Source: Cyanobacteria bacterium RU_5_0 (GTDB taxonomy: Bacteria; Cyanobacteriota; Cyanobacteriia; Elainellales; Elainellaceae). From it: a stretch of 32,648 nt of DNA. The DNA lies in the NCBI GenBank assembly GCA_012033255.1, contig JAAUSF010000046.1, positions 1-32,648 on the forward strand, read 5' to 3'. The notes beneath the pieces were generated by a model. That model made no database searches and had not been told where the DNA came from. It was given only the letters and a program-made list of their open reading frames with translations. The first letter of the stretch is position 1, and each line of letters opens with the position of its first letter. The translations under genes were made by a program, and so were the position numbers. Below are positions 22,468 through 30,463 of the stretch, one piece after another.

Positions 22468-23631
22468 ATGGTGCAGAACTGGGCGATCGTTGTTGGTATC
22501 AATCATTACGAACACTTATCGAAAGATAAGCATTTGAAGTGTGCAGTACAAGACGCAGAAGCAGTGAAAGCATTCTTATGCAAGAGTGCTGGATTTCCGT
22601 CGAATAATATTTTGCTTTGCTCTGATCGCTCACCATCTCTAGGCAACATATCCACCCGCCCTTCTCGGACAAATCTACGGCGAATCTTGCAAGAAGAGAT
22701 TCTACAGGCTGGTGGAGCTGATAATTTCTGGTTCTTCTTTGCTGGACATGGAATTAGCAAAAATTATCAAGACTATCTGCTTCCTTGTGATGGTTATCCC
22801 TTCGATGAAGAGAGCGCTATTTCGGTTCGATTCGTTGTTGATTGTCTCCGTCGTTGCAGAGCACAAAATATCGTCTTAGTTCTAGATATGTGCCGTGAGG
22901 GCAAACCGCAATCAACTGGCAGTCGTGGAGTTACAGAAATTGGGCAAGAAACGATTGAAATTACGCAACAGCAAGGCATTATCACTATCTTTTCCTGTAG
23001 TATTGGCGCAGAATCTTATGAAATCGCTGAACTTAGACAAGGAGCCTTCACTTATGTTCTTCTTAATGGCTTGAAGCAGCACCTAGTTTTGCGACAACTA
23101 GAACAGTACTTAATTCGAGGAGTTCCCGCTCTCAATCGTCAGTATAAGAAACCTGCTCAAGTACCCCTGATCATTCCTGAACCGGGATGGAAATACGATT
23201 TGCCTCTACTAGCAGAACTTGTAGCGAAAGAAGACGGTAGTAATCAGGAAAACGATAAACCAAACCTTCAGCAGGCTGAGGTATTTCACGAACAAAGTCG
23301 AGGGGAATTGCAGATTCCCTCGCAACATGAGGAAGAACAGCAGCAAGTCATCCAGCTATTAGAGCAACAAATTCAGGTATTGCAATCAATTATCGATGAT
23401 GCCAAGACTACCTCAAACATTGCAGGTGTCCGCGAACGTTTTTTACGATGGAGGCGAAAAGCAACCGATCTTTTGTCAGAAGCAGTTGGAAAACAAGAAT
23501 CGCTTAATCTTGTCATGATGTCTGCACGTGGAGACTTTAGAACCGATAAAGCTCGTTTACTCAATGAAGCTACACAGATTCGTAATTACTTAATCGCCTT
23601 ATCGCAAAAACTTAGTTCAAAGGAGAACTAG
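22468..23631 (+). CDS. Caspase family (peptidase C14) protein
   Basis: A 387-residue protein. Residues 1-235 are a caspase-hemoglobinase fold: WAIVVGINHYEHL, WFFFAGHGISK with catalytic His94, and VLVLDMCREG with catalytic Cys142 after Asp140, then IFSCSIGAESYE and GAFTYVLLNGL, the usual substrate-pocket strand. Residues about 285-320 are a coiled coil (QQQVIQLLEQQIQVLQSIID). The C-terminal 65 residues, with VRERFLRWRRKATDLLSEAV, form a small helical domain that could recruit partners. It should cut proteins after basic residues, like metacaspase-type prokaryotic relatives, when triggered. The operon with a constant component and a TM protein suggests a death or defence role. Confidence 0.88.
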   Translation: MVQNWAIVVGINHYEHLSKDKHLKCAVQDAEAVKAFLCKSAGFPSNNILLCSDRSPSLGNISTRPSRTNLRRILQEEILQAGGADNFWFFFAGHGISKNYQDYLLPCDGYPFDEESAISVRFVVDCLRRCRAQNIVLVLDMCREGKPQSTGSRGVTEIGQETIEITQQQGIITIFSCSIGAESYEIAELRQGAFTYVLLNGLKQHLVLRQLEQYLIRGVPALNRQYKKPAQVPLIIPEPGWKYDLPLLAELVAKEDGSNQENDKPNLQQAEVFHEQSRGELQIPSQHEEEQQQVIQLLEQQIQVLQSIIDDAKTTSNIAGVRERFLRWRRKATDLLSEAVGKQESLNLVMMSARGDFRTDKARLLNEATQIRNYLIALSQKLSSKEN

Positions 23632-23632
23632 A

Positions 23633-24115
23633 ATGGCATCCAAAAATTACTCTAGTAAAGAAGTTGATCTAGCTGAGTTGATTACCGAACTGCGCGACTT
23701 TTTTGACACGAGAAACTATAGAGTGCAACGTAGAGATGGACCATCAGGTGGCATCATTTTAGATGCACTAAAGTCTGGTAATCCTAGAGACTTGCTAGGT
23801 CTTTCACTGGCGTTAACAACTAGAATTACCTTTGGGCCTGAAGTAACTCGAGTTTGGATCGGTAATCAAAAATGGGTTGACAAGATTATTGTAGGATTTG
23901 TTGGTCTGTTAGTTTTTGTGTTGATAGGAGAGGTGAATATTTCTATAGGTTGCTATTTTGACACGCCTCAGTTCTTATATCTGCTTTTGAAGATGTTTTC
24001 TATGTCACTAATGATACTTCCTGCCATAGGTGCTTATTTGCAGTATAAGGTCACGCAGGATACATGGAATGCGATTGAAGATCATGTAGCACTCAGATCT
24101 ACAGCAACTCCTTAG
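23633..24115 (+). CDS. Two-TM protein, third gene of the caspase operon
   Basis: A 160-residue protein whose ATG is one base after the caspase stop. The N-terminal 80 residues are soluble (VDLAELITELRDFFDTRNYR, VQRRDGPSGGIIL). Two membrane helices follow at about 86-107 (IIVGFVGLLVFVLIGEVNIS) and 112-136 (LYLLLKMFSMSLMILPAIGA), then a short cytoplasmic tail. I do not recognise a named family. Its tight spacing implies a shared function; it could anchor the complex at the membrane or be a protease substrate released or opened upon cleavage. Both are inference. Confidence 0.7.
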   Translation: MASKNYSSKEVDLAELITELRDFFDTRNYRVQRRDGPSGGIILDALKSGNPRDLLGLSLALTTRITFGPEVTRVWIGNQKWVDKIIVGFVGLLVFVLIGEVNISIGCYFDTPQFLYLLLKMFSMSLMILPAIGAYLQYKVTQDTWNAIEDHVALRSTATP

Positions 24116-24185
24116 CATCATCACACAAGCCCCCATTGACTTGAATTAAAGACAGATCTACGGACTGTGAGAGAATAGACACACT

Positions 24186-24371
24186 ATGCCTGAGACAGTA
24201 GAAAAACTTAGGCTTGAACTTTCTCAATTATCTATGCAAGAACGTGCAGAACTTGCTTACTTTTTAATACATTCTTTAGACGAAGCTGTGGATGATGACG
24301 TAGAAACTGCTTGGGATGCTGAGTTAATAAGAAGAATGAAAGAAATCAGTATCGAGTGTTTCAACTTCTGA
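24186..24371 (+). CDS. Addiction-module component (CHP02574-type), 3'-truncated
   Basis: 61 residues. METVEKL-type start: the sequence PETVEKLRLELSQLSMQERA, then ELAYFLIHSLDEAVDDDVETAWDAELIRRMKEI matches the small antitoxin-like family with 'LSxxERAELAxxLLxSLD...WxxExxRRxxEI'. The family normally continues with a 'xGxxxxxPxxxVFAxLRxKY' tail, which is missing. Here the frame ends SIECFNF. A RelE-type toxin usually follows but none is present, so this is an incomplete module. Confidence 0.65.
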   Translation: MPETVEKLRLELSQLSMQERAELAYFLIHSLDEAVDDDVETAWDAELIRRMKEISIECFNF

Positions 24372-24488
24372 AGGTCGCGTTATAACCGATAAGCTCACCT
24401 TATACTGTACCCAGTAAATCATCCTCAAAAAACGGGTCAATCCAAGACCTGGAGGGGATTTATGGCAATTTCACTGGTGGAACTTCCG

Positions 24489-24589
24489 GCTAAGTGCTGA
24501 GTTCTGAGGACTGAGTGCTGAGTCAGGATGGATTGACCGTTTGCCTTTCACCCTTTGGCATTGTCCTAACCACGCTGGCTACTGCTATA
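24489..24589. repeat. 101-base dispersed repeat, copy 1
   Basis: Nearly identical to 29271-29370: one substitution and one single-base indel. It contains GTGCTGAGT twice and ends CTGGCTACTGCTATA. In copy 2 the ends read TATAGC...GCTATA, a short terminal inverted repeat. No coding potential; the surrounding 24372-24716 holds no gene. Confidence 0.8.
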
Positions 24590-24607
24590 CCAATCCTCAG
24601 TATCGTA

Positions 24608-24628
24608 GGATGGGCATCTTGCCCATCC
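24608..24628. repeat. Perfect 9-bp-stem hairpin
   Basis: GGATGGGCA-TCT-TGCCCATCC, a palindrome common between cyanobacterial genes. No T tract follows. Confidence 0.55.
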
Positions 24629-24716
24629 ACATAAGCAGACTAAATGTGGAACAGCTTACTGTCTGCGATCGCCTATCGCTTATAAAATCAAGAGGTGTCG
24701 TGTATTTAGCTTAGCC

Positions 24717-25301
24717 GTGCCAGACGAGATTCCTCCCAAACCCAATGTTGAACCGCTCACTCGCATCCAAATTCTGGTTGCGATGGGTGTAACTGCTGTA
24801 GTCTTGCTGATTGCGGCACGATTGTGGCTATTACTCGATTCCTCTGTGCAGTTGTTGTCTCTAACATGGTCACTCTCAGATGTGTTGTGGGGCATTGGAT
24901 TGGGAATGGCAATTACAGTGGCAAGTGCGATCGTTTATCGGCTTTGGGAGGCTTACCGTCACAGTGCAGATTATTACTTGGAATTAGTGATCAAGCCTCT
25001 GGCAGTACCCGATTTGGTCTGGCTTGGATTGCTTCCTGGCATGAGCGAGGAGTTGTTGTTCCGGGGTGTGATGTTGCCCGCATTAGGATTAACCTGGTTT
25101 GGCTTGGGGATTTCTAGTCTGTGCTTTGGCATATTACACTTTAGTGGCTCTCAACACTGGTCTTATGTGGTTTGGGCAACGACGATCGGCTTTGTGTTGG
25201 GGTTTAGTGCGATCGAAACGGGGAATTTGTTAGTGCCGATCGTCGCTCACGTCACAACGAATTTAATCTCAAGCTGTATCTGGAAATTAAGCAGCGAATA
25301 G
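24717..25301 (+). CDS. CPBP family intramembrane metalloprotease
   Basis: A 194-residue membrane protein starting at GTG. It has the CPBP (Abi/CAAX-like protease) motifs: MSEELLFRGVMLP (Glu111, Glu112, Arg116), CFGILHFSG (His141) and VPIVAHVTTN (His178, Asn182), each in a membrane helix. About five helices are visible (19-38, 57-75, 98-118, 125-142, 150-190). Such proteins cleave membrane substrates or mature small peptides; the target is unknown. No strong ribosome site is seen. The gene stands alone in its orientation after a repeat-rich gap. Confidence 0.88.
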   Translation: MPDEIPPKPNVEPLTRIQILVAMGVTAVVLLIAARLWLLLDSSVQLLSLTWSLSDVLWGIGLGMAITVASAIVYRLWEAYRHSADYYLELVIKPLAVPDLVWLGLLPGMSEELLFRGVMLPALGLTWFGLGISSLCFGILHFSGSQHWSYVVWATTIGFVLGFSAIETGNLLVPIVAHVTTNLISSCIWKLSSE

Positions 25302-25399
25302 AAGGGGCTGGGTTATACGCTGCAAGGTTGACCAAGCTAGAAAGCAGGTTGCAAACCGGACACTTCCAAAATGGAAAATTGAATCTGTAGAGGCAAAAC

Positions 25400-26203
25400 A
25401 TGGTGGTCAAAGTTATTACCATTAATATCTTGTTTGACATGGATGTGTGGACACAACGCCGCGAATTGCTCGTTGAAGGCTTAGCCGCAGAAGCTGCCGA
25501 CGTAATTGGGGTGCAAGAAGTCAATCTGCAACACGAGACAGGAGCATGGTTAGCCGAGCAACTGGGAATGCCGTATGTTTATCAAGTTCCTTTTCAGCAG
25601 CAGCCCTATAACCTTGGACTAGCCTATGGAATTGCAATCTTAAGTCGCTATCCGTTTACCCAACAAGCCCAACTGGATCTACAAAGTCAAGGACGATTTG
25701 CCCAATATGTTCAGATAGAAATTGATCACCGATCGCTAGTTTTTTGCAACGGACATTACTTTTGGAAGCCTGGCTCAACACCTGATCGCATCAAACAACT
25801 TCAACACCTGAATGAATGGCTCAGTGAACTTCCGACACAAACCCCTATCATCGCAGTTGGAGATTTTAACGCAACACCAGACACACCAGAAATTGCATTG
25901 ATGCGAGAACGGTTTATCTCTGCCTATGCTACTCATCATGGACAAGAACCAGACTATACCTGTCCTACTCCACTGAGCAAACGCAAATCACTCTGGAAGT
26001 CGATCGCCCTGAAACTGCTCAACCTCTGGGTTAATCACACGCTTAAACGGTGGCGTGGCACTCTCGATTACATTTTCATCAGCCCATCATTCATGGTTCG
26101 TGACTGCCGCCTTATCCTCACTGAACCTGCTCCAAACAACAAACAGATCTATCCGTCTGATCACTTTGGCATTGTCGCAAACCTGGAGCTTAGGGCAGAC
26201 TAA
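25400..26203 (+). CDS. Endonuclease/exonuclease/phosphatase (EEP) family hydrolase
   Basis: A 267-residue protein with all EEP motifs: VITINILFDM (Asn9), VIGVQEVN (Glu40, metal ligand), VGDFNATPDTPE (Asp155, Asn157), LDYIFISPSF (Asp223) and YPSDHFGIVANL (Asp254, His255, catalytic). Members hydrolyse phosphodiesters or phosphate esters in DNA, sphingolipids or nucleotides. Lack of a signal peptide indicates a cytoplasmic enzyme. A GAGG site lies eight bases before the ATG. The substrate cannot be fixed from sequence. It shares orientation with the CPBP gene 98 bases upstream and the ABC-F gene downstream. Confidence 0.9.
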   Translation: MVVKVITINILFDMDVWTQRRELLVEGLAAEAADVIGVQEVNLQHETGAWLAEQLGMPYVYQVPFQQQPYNLGLAYGIAILSRYPFTQQAQLDLQSQGRFAQYVQIEIDHRSLVFCNGHYFWKPGSTPDRIKQLQHLNEWLSELPTQTPIIAVGDFNATPDTPEIALMRERFISAYATHHGQEPDYTCPTPLSKRKSLWKSIALKLLNLWVNHTLKRWRGTLDYIFISPSFMVRDCRLILTEPAPNNKQIYPSDHFGIVANLELRAD

Positions 26204-26279
26204 ACTACACTATGAGAAGAGTGCGTAATAATGGAGGTCAGTAAGACTGAGGATAAACGAGCGTAGCAGGAAGGTAGAC

Positions 26280-28205
26280 GTGAATTGTCTTGTCGCTAAG
26301 TCAATCAAAAAAGATTTCGGCATTAAAGAAATCCTTCGAGATGCCAATTTTAGCCTCGGTGCTACTGACAAGGTGGGGTTAATTGGCATGAATGGTTCCG
26401 GCAAATCGACCTTGCTGAAAATGATTGCAGGTTTAGAGTCGATCGATGATGGCGATATCCTGGTCAATTCTGGCATTCGCATTGTCTATTTGCCACAACA
26501 GCCAGATTTAGACGAAAATCGCACTGTTTTGGAACAAGTGTTTGCGGATAGCGGTGAACAGATGACGCTCGTGCGAGAATATGAGGCGCTTTCTGATCAG
26601 TTGGCGCACCGTCCAGACAACGCAGATCAACTGATGGCAAAACTCTCTAGTATCACCCAACGCATGGACGCTACAGGCGCATGGGAACTGGAAACCAACG
26701 CCAAAATTATCTTGTCTAAATTAGGTATTGAAAACTTTAATGATCGGATTGGTGATCTATCAGGTGGTTATCGTAAACGGATTGCGCTGGCAACAGCACT
26801 GCTTTCAGAACCCGATGTGCTACTGATGGATGAACCAACGAACCATCTAGATGCACTATCAGTGGAATGGCTGCAAAGCTATCTGAACCGCTATCGGGGT
26901 GCATTATTGCTGATTACTCACGATCGCTACTTTCTCGATCGCGTTACCAATCGTGTTATCGAAATCGATCGGGGTGATCTCTTTACCTATGACGGCAATT
27001 ACTCTTATTATCTGGAGAAAAAAGCGTTAGCGGAGGAGTCAGCAACTAGTTCTCAACGCAAGCATCAGGGGGTCTTACGGCGTGAATTGGAATGGCTCAA
27101 ACGCGGTCCTAAAGCTCGAAGCACAAAACAGAAAGCCCGGATCGATCGCATCCATGATATGCGGGATCGCGAGTTCAAACAGACGCAGAGTAAGGTAGAG
27201 ATCTCCACGGCTAGCCGTCGAATTGGTAAAAAAGTCATTGAGTTAAGCCATATTTCCAAGGCGTATGGCGATCGTACCTTGATCCACGATTTCACTTACG
27301 AATTTAACCCAGAAGACCGCATTGGGATTATTGGCAGCAACGGGGCAGGTAAATCGACGCTGATGAATATTATCACCGGACGAGTGCAACCTGACTCTGG
27401 CACAGTCGAGCTTGGCAGCACTATTCATATCGGCTATTTCGACCAGCACTCGGATGATTTATCGCTCAATCCTAATCAGCGTGTGATTGATTACCTCAAA
27501 GATGTCGCTGAACTGGTCAAAACCGCAGATGGCTCTGTGATTACGGCATCTCAAATGCTAGAGCGATTTCTGTTTCCCCCCGATCAACAATATGCGCCGC
27601 TTCATAAACTTTCGGGAGGAGAAAAACGCCGTTTGTTCCTGCTGCGAGTCTTGATGGCGGCTCCTAATGTGCTGATCCTGGACGAACCAACGAATGATTT
27701 AGATGTGCAAACGCTATCTGTGTTGGAAGAATACCTGGAAGACTTCAATGGCTGTGTAATTGTCGTGTCGCACGATCGCTACTTCCTCGATCGCACTGTA
27801 GATACTATCTTTGCTCTTGAATCTGGAGGCAATCTGCGCCAATATCCTGGTAATTATTCTGTGTATTTAGACTACAAACAGATTGAAGAACAATCGGTTA
27901 GTCGTCAATCGTCAACCGTTAACGAAATAAAAGAGTTTTCTAAACCTCAAGCTTCAAAATCTGAAACGCCGATCGCTGTCAAACCCCGTAAACGCTCCTA
28001 CAAAGAAAAACGCGAATTTGAGCAACTTGAAAGCCAGATTCCGCAAATGGAAGCAGAAAAAGCAGAACTGGAAAACCTTCTTTCTAATCATCCACCAACC
28101 GATTTCACTGAGTTAAAGAACCTGGCTGAACGGCTAGCCCAATTGGGAGAGGCGATCGATTCTGCAACCGAGCGTTGGTTAGAGCTGGCTGAGCTAGAAG
28201 TTTAG
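26280..28205 (+). CDS. ABC-F family ATP-binding protein (Uup-like)
   Basis: 641 residues from a GTG start that follows AGGAAGG by about five bases. It has two ABC ATPase domains without membrane segments. The first has Walker A GMNGSGKST (36-44), signature LSGGYRKR and Walker B LLMDEPTNHLD. The second has GSNGAGKST, LSGGEKRRL and LILDEPTNDLD. The interdomain linker (about 240-320, rich in Arg and Lys) is the P-site tRNA interaction motif region of ABC-F proteins. A C-terminal coiled coil (about 560-641, starting KRSYKEKREFEQLE) is typical of Uup. ABC-F proteins act on ribosomes to resolve stalled states; Uup also affects precise transposon excision. It is a housekeeping gene and appears intact. 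Confidence 0.92.
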   Translation: MNCLVAKSIKKDFGIKEILRDANFSLGATDKVGLIGMNGSGKSTLLKMIAGLESIDDGDILVNSGIRIVYLPQQPDLDENRTVLEQVFADSGEQMTLVREYEALSDQLAHRPDNADQLMAKLSSITQRMDATGAWELETNAKIILSKLGIENFNDRIGDLSGGYRKRIALATALLSEPDVLLMDEPTNHLDALSVEWLQSYLNRYRGALLLITHDRYFLDRVTNRVIEIDRGDLFTYDGNYSYYLEKKALAEESATSSQRKHQGVLRRELEWLKRGPKARSTKQKARIDRIHDMRDREFKQTQSKVEISTASRRIGKKVIELSHISKAYGDRTLIHDFTYEFNPEDRIGIIGSNGAGKSTLMNIITGRVQPDSGTVELGSTIHIGYFDQHSDDLSLNPNQRVIDYLKDVAELVKTADGSVITASQMLERFLFPPDQQYAPLHKLSGGEKRRLFLLRVLMAAPNVLILDEPTNDLDVQTLSVLEEYLEDFNGCVIVVSHDRYFLDRTVDTIFALESGGNLRQYPGNYSVYLDYKQIEEQSVSRQSSTVNEIKEFSKPQASKSETPIAVKPRKRSYKEKREFEQLESQIPQMEAEKAELENLLSNHPPTDFTELKNLAERLAQLGEAIDSATERWLELAELEV

Positions 28206-28217
28206 ATGAATTTGAGA

Positions 28218-28299
28218 TGGGCAGAGTCGGACTCGAACCGACACGACCGAAGTCGCCACATTTTGAGTGTGGTGCGTCTACCAATTTCGCCATCCGCCC
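28218..28299 (-). tRNA. tRNA-Leu (anticodon CAA)
   Basis: Minus strand, 82 nt. The acceptor stem GGGCGGA/TCTGCCC is followed by discriminator A. The D arm is GGCGAAATTGGTAGACGC, the anticodon arm CCACA-CTCAAAA-TGTGG with CAA in the loop, the long variable arm CGACTTCGGTCG (class II), and the T arm TCGGTTCGAGTCCGA. The 3' CCA is not encoded. The 5' 22 bases overlap the end of the M48 protease gene on the same strand. Confidence 0.95.
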
Positions 28300-29153
28300 T
28301 TGGAATCGGCTTTCCCATTATAGAGCATTGGGCGGCGTTGCAGCAAGGATTGATAATCTTGACTGCTTGCCCATCGATCGATCTCCTTTGCCCGCAGCAC
28401 TGGTACCGGATGGGTCAATTGAGCCGTTTGCAACTCGCGTAGCATTTTGCCTACTTCATCATTGCTCATCTGCTCATAGGAACGAGCCTGTGCCAGGAAA
28501 GCATCCAAGTTAAGCTGTGGAGCGAGGGATGGCGAACCACCCGACAGTTTCATCAACACTGACGCCACAACTCTAGGATCTTGAGCCACCAGAAGAGCCG
28601 CTCGATCGCAGGTAAATTCTGCACAGCGTACCCATTGAAGCAACTGATTCTGCAAGCTTTGAGCAATGACTGTCCCGATCGGAGCCAATTGACCTGCCGC
28701 CAACACGAGCAAATTTGCCAGCGTCAAATACACACTATGCTCACACTTAAGATGTCCCAGTTCGTGGGCGATCACCGCTTGAATTTCTTCAGGCATTAGC
28801 AACTCAATGAGCGACGTATGCAATACGATAAACGGCTGTTTTCCCCGCATGGCGAAGGTATAGGCATTGGGCACGGGATGTTGTCGCACATAAAGCTGAG
28901 GTGGCTCTAAGTCTAAAATTTGACAGGCTTCGATCAGCAGCTTATGTAGATGCGGTAACTGTTGTTCACCCACCAGCACACTAGAGGCAATATTTTGAAC
29001 GTAAAAGAATTGCTCTGCGACTGATCCTAGTAGCGATCGCACCACCAAATCCATCCCTGGAATTTGCCTTAACGCCTGAGTGGCCTGCAAATCCAGAGGA
29101 TGGCGAAACTGATCTGACTTGAGACCGATAAGGAGCGTCTTAGATACGGACAT
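28278..29153 (-). CDS. M48 family metallopeptidase
   Basis: A 291-residue protein with the zinc-binding motif AHELGHLKCEH (HELGH at 130-134) and the third ligand in CAEFTCDRAALL (Glu179). A membrane-compatible stretch at about 141-165 (VYLTLANLLVLAAGQLAPIG) separates the two, as in cyanobacterial M48 proteases related to HtpX and Ste24. It probably degrades or matures membrane-associated proteins. The stop TAG at 28278-28280 lies in the D loop of the downstream tRNA-Leu, so the last seven codons overlap the tRNA. Either the transcript is shared and cut by RNase P, which would remove the stop codon, or the two are transcribed separately. Confidence 0.9.
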   Translation of the reverse strand: MSVSKTLLIGLKSDQFRHPLDLQATQALRQIPGMDLVVRSLLGSVAEQFFYVQNIASSVLVGEQQLPHLHKLLIEACQILDLEPPQLYVRQHPVPNAYTFAMRGKQPFIVLHTSLIELLMPEEIQAVIAHELGHLKCEHSVYLTLANLLVLAAGQLAPIGTVIAQSLQNQLLQWVRCAEFTCDRAALLVAQDPRVVASVLMKLSGGSPSLAPQLNLDAFLAQARSYEQMSNDEVGKMLRELQTAQLTHPVPVLRAKEIDRWASSQDYQSLLQRRPMLYNGKADSKGGWRNW

Positions 29154-29155
29154 GG

Positions 29156-29189
29156 GATGTGTAGAGTATGAGGATGTGTAGAGTATGAG
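29156..29189. repeat. Two tandem copies of a 17-base unit
   Basis: GATGTGTAGAGTATGAG is repeated twice without change directly upstream of the M48 start codon, in its 5' leader. Confidence 0.6.
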
Positions 29190-29270
29190 GATGCTGAATG
29201 CAAAATCAATGAAGCATGCAGAACTGTCTCAGCTTATTTTAGCGGAAACGAGGGATCACAGAAGGATATA

Positions 29271-29370
29271 GCTAAGTGCTGAGTTCTGAGGACTGAGTGC
29301 TGAGTCAGGATGGATTGACCGTTTGCCTTTCAGCCTTTGGCATGTCCTAACCACGCTGGCTACTGCTATA
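29271..29370. repeat. 100-base dispersed repeat, copy 2
   Basis: Second copy of 24489-24589 in the same orientation. It begins GCTAAGTGCTGAG after TATA and ends CTGCTATA, giving a TATAGC/GCTATA terminal inverted repeat. The gap 29154-29545 holds this repeat, the 17-base tandem and a hairpin, but no gene. Confidence 0.8.
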
Positions 29371-29418
29371 GCAACAGCCACTTGGGTGAGGACGGGGTGC
29401 AGGAGTGGAACCCCTGGC

Positions 29419-29435
29419 TGGGGGCTTCGCCCCCA
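29419..29435. repeat. GC-rich hairpin
   Basis: TGGGGGC-TTC-GCCCCCA, a perfect 7-bp stem. Downstream, GCTGTCCTAACC...GGCGACAGCTATA (about 29451-29481) resembles the right end of the 100-base repeat, so it may be a related element. Confidence 0.5.
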
Positions 29436-29545
29436 CACCCCTTTTAATCCCGCTGTCCTAACCTTTATGGCGACAGCTATACCGTTTGAACAACAGATTT
29501 GTGGTCTGATTGCTGCAAGTTCACCAATTTTACAATTCAAATCTG

Positions 29546-30343
29546 ATGACACGAAGACATATTGTTATTTTGATCGGCAGTTTAATTGCCACAGTTGCTT
29601 TGACCGTTAATTTGAAAGTCTTTAGCCCAGTTCCAGTAGCCGCTCAGTCTCGTCCATTGTTGATTGCGGCTGCCGCTAGTTTGCAAAATGCACTGGACGC
29701 GATCGACCCATTGTTTGAACAAGCGAACCCCAGTATTTCAGTCAATTACAACTTTGCAGCGTCAGGTTCATTACAACAACAGATTGAGCAAGGCGCACCT
29801 GTGGATGTATTTATTTCGGCGGCAAGTCGTCAGATGGATGCGCTTCAAGAGCAAAATTTGATTGTGGCAAATACTCGTCAAAATTTACTAACCAACCGTC
29901 TTGTTTTGATTGTGCCGAGCAACTCCACGTTGGGATTAACAAGCTTCCGAGAATTAACAAATTCCAACGTCCAACGGATTTCAGTCGGAGAACCCCGCAG
30001 CGTTCCGGCAGGACAATATGCGGAAGAATTGTTGACCAACTTAGGAATTTTGGATCAGCTTCGCTCTAAATTTGTCTACGGTAATTCCGTTCGCAGCGTA
30101 TTAGCGGCGATCGAGAGTGGTAACGCTGATGCAGGAGTGGTTTACACGAGCGATGCGCGGATTTCTGACCAGGTGAGGCAAGTCGCAACCGCGCCCAGTA
30201 ACTTGCATTCGCCGATCGTTTATCCGAGCGCTGTGATTGAGAGCAGTCACGATCCGGATGCTGCTAGAGCTTACGTTCAGTTTTTAAAGAGCGATTCAGC
30301 AACGGAAATTTTTGCACAATACGGATTTGGCATTGCTCAATAA
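29546..30343 (+). CDS. modA: Molybdate ABC transporter substrate-binding protein ModA
   Basis: 265 residues from the ATG at 29546. An upstream TTG at 29510 would spoil the signal peptide and is rejected. Residues 1-35 are a signal peptide ending PVPVAAQS. The mature part begins LLIAAAASLQNALDAIDPLF and continues VNYNFAASGSLQQQIEQGAP, VDVFISAASRQMDAL, then GEPRSVPAGQYAEELL and DAGVVYTSDA, the ModA-type oxyanion-binding pattern. It would bind molybdate or tungstate in the periplasm and hand it to ModB/ModC. No modB or modC follows; the next gene is convergent. Molybdate is the cofactor metal for the xanthine dehydrogenase-type enzyme encoded earlier in the window. Confidence 0.9.
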   Translation: MTRRHIVILIGSLIATVALTVNLKVFSPVPVAAQSRPLLIAAAASLQNALDAIDPLFEQANPSISVNYNFAASGSLQQQIEQGAPVDVFISAASRQMDALQEQNLIVANTRQNLLTNRLVLIVPSNSTLGLTSFRELTNSNVQRISVGEPRSVPAGQYAEELLTNLGILDQLRSKFVYGNSVRSVLAAIESGNADAGVVYTSDARISDQVRQVATAPSNLHSPIVYPSAVIESSHDPDAARAYVQFLKSDSATEIFAQYGFGIAQ

Positions 30344-30463
30344 GCTGAACCCTATTCAATCTGCTAGATCTACTACGGCTCATTTTGATGGGGGTATGGG
30401 GTATGGGAAATTTCTGCCTCAATGCAGGCTTTCAGATTTAGTGCCTCCAATACGACCGATTCA

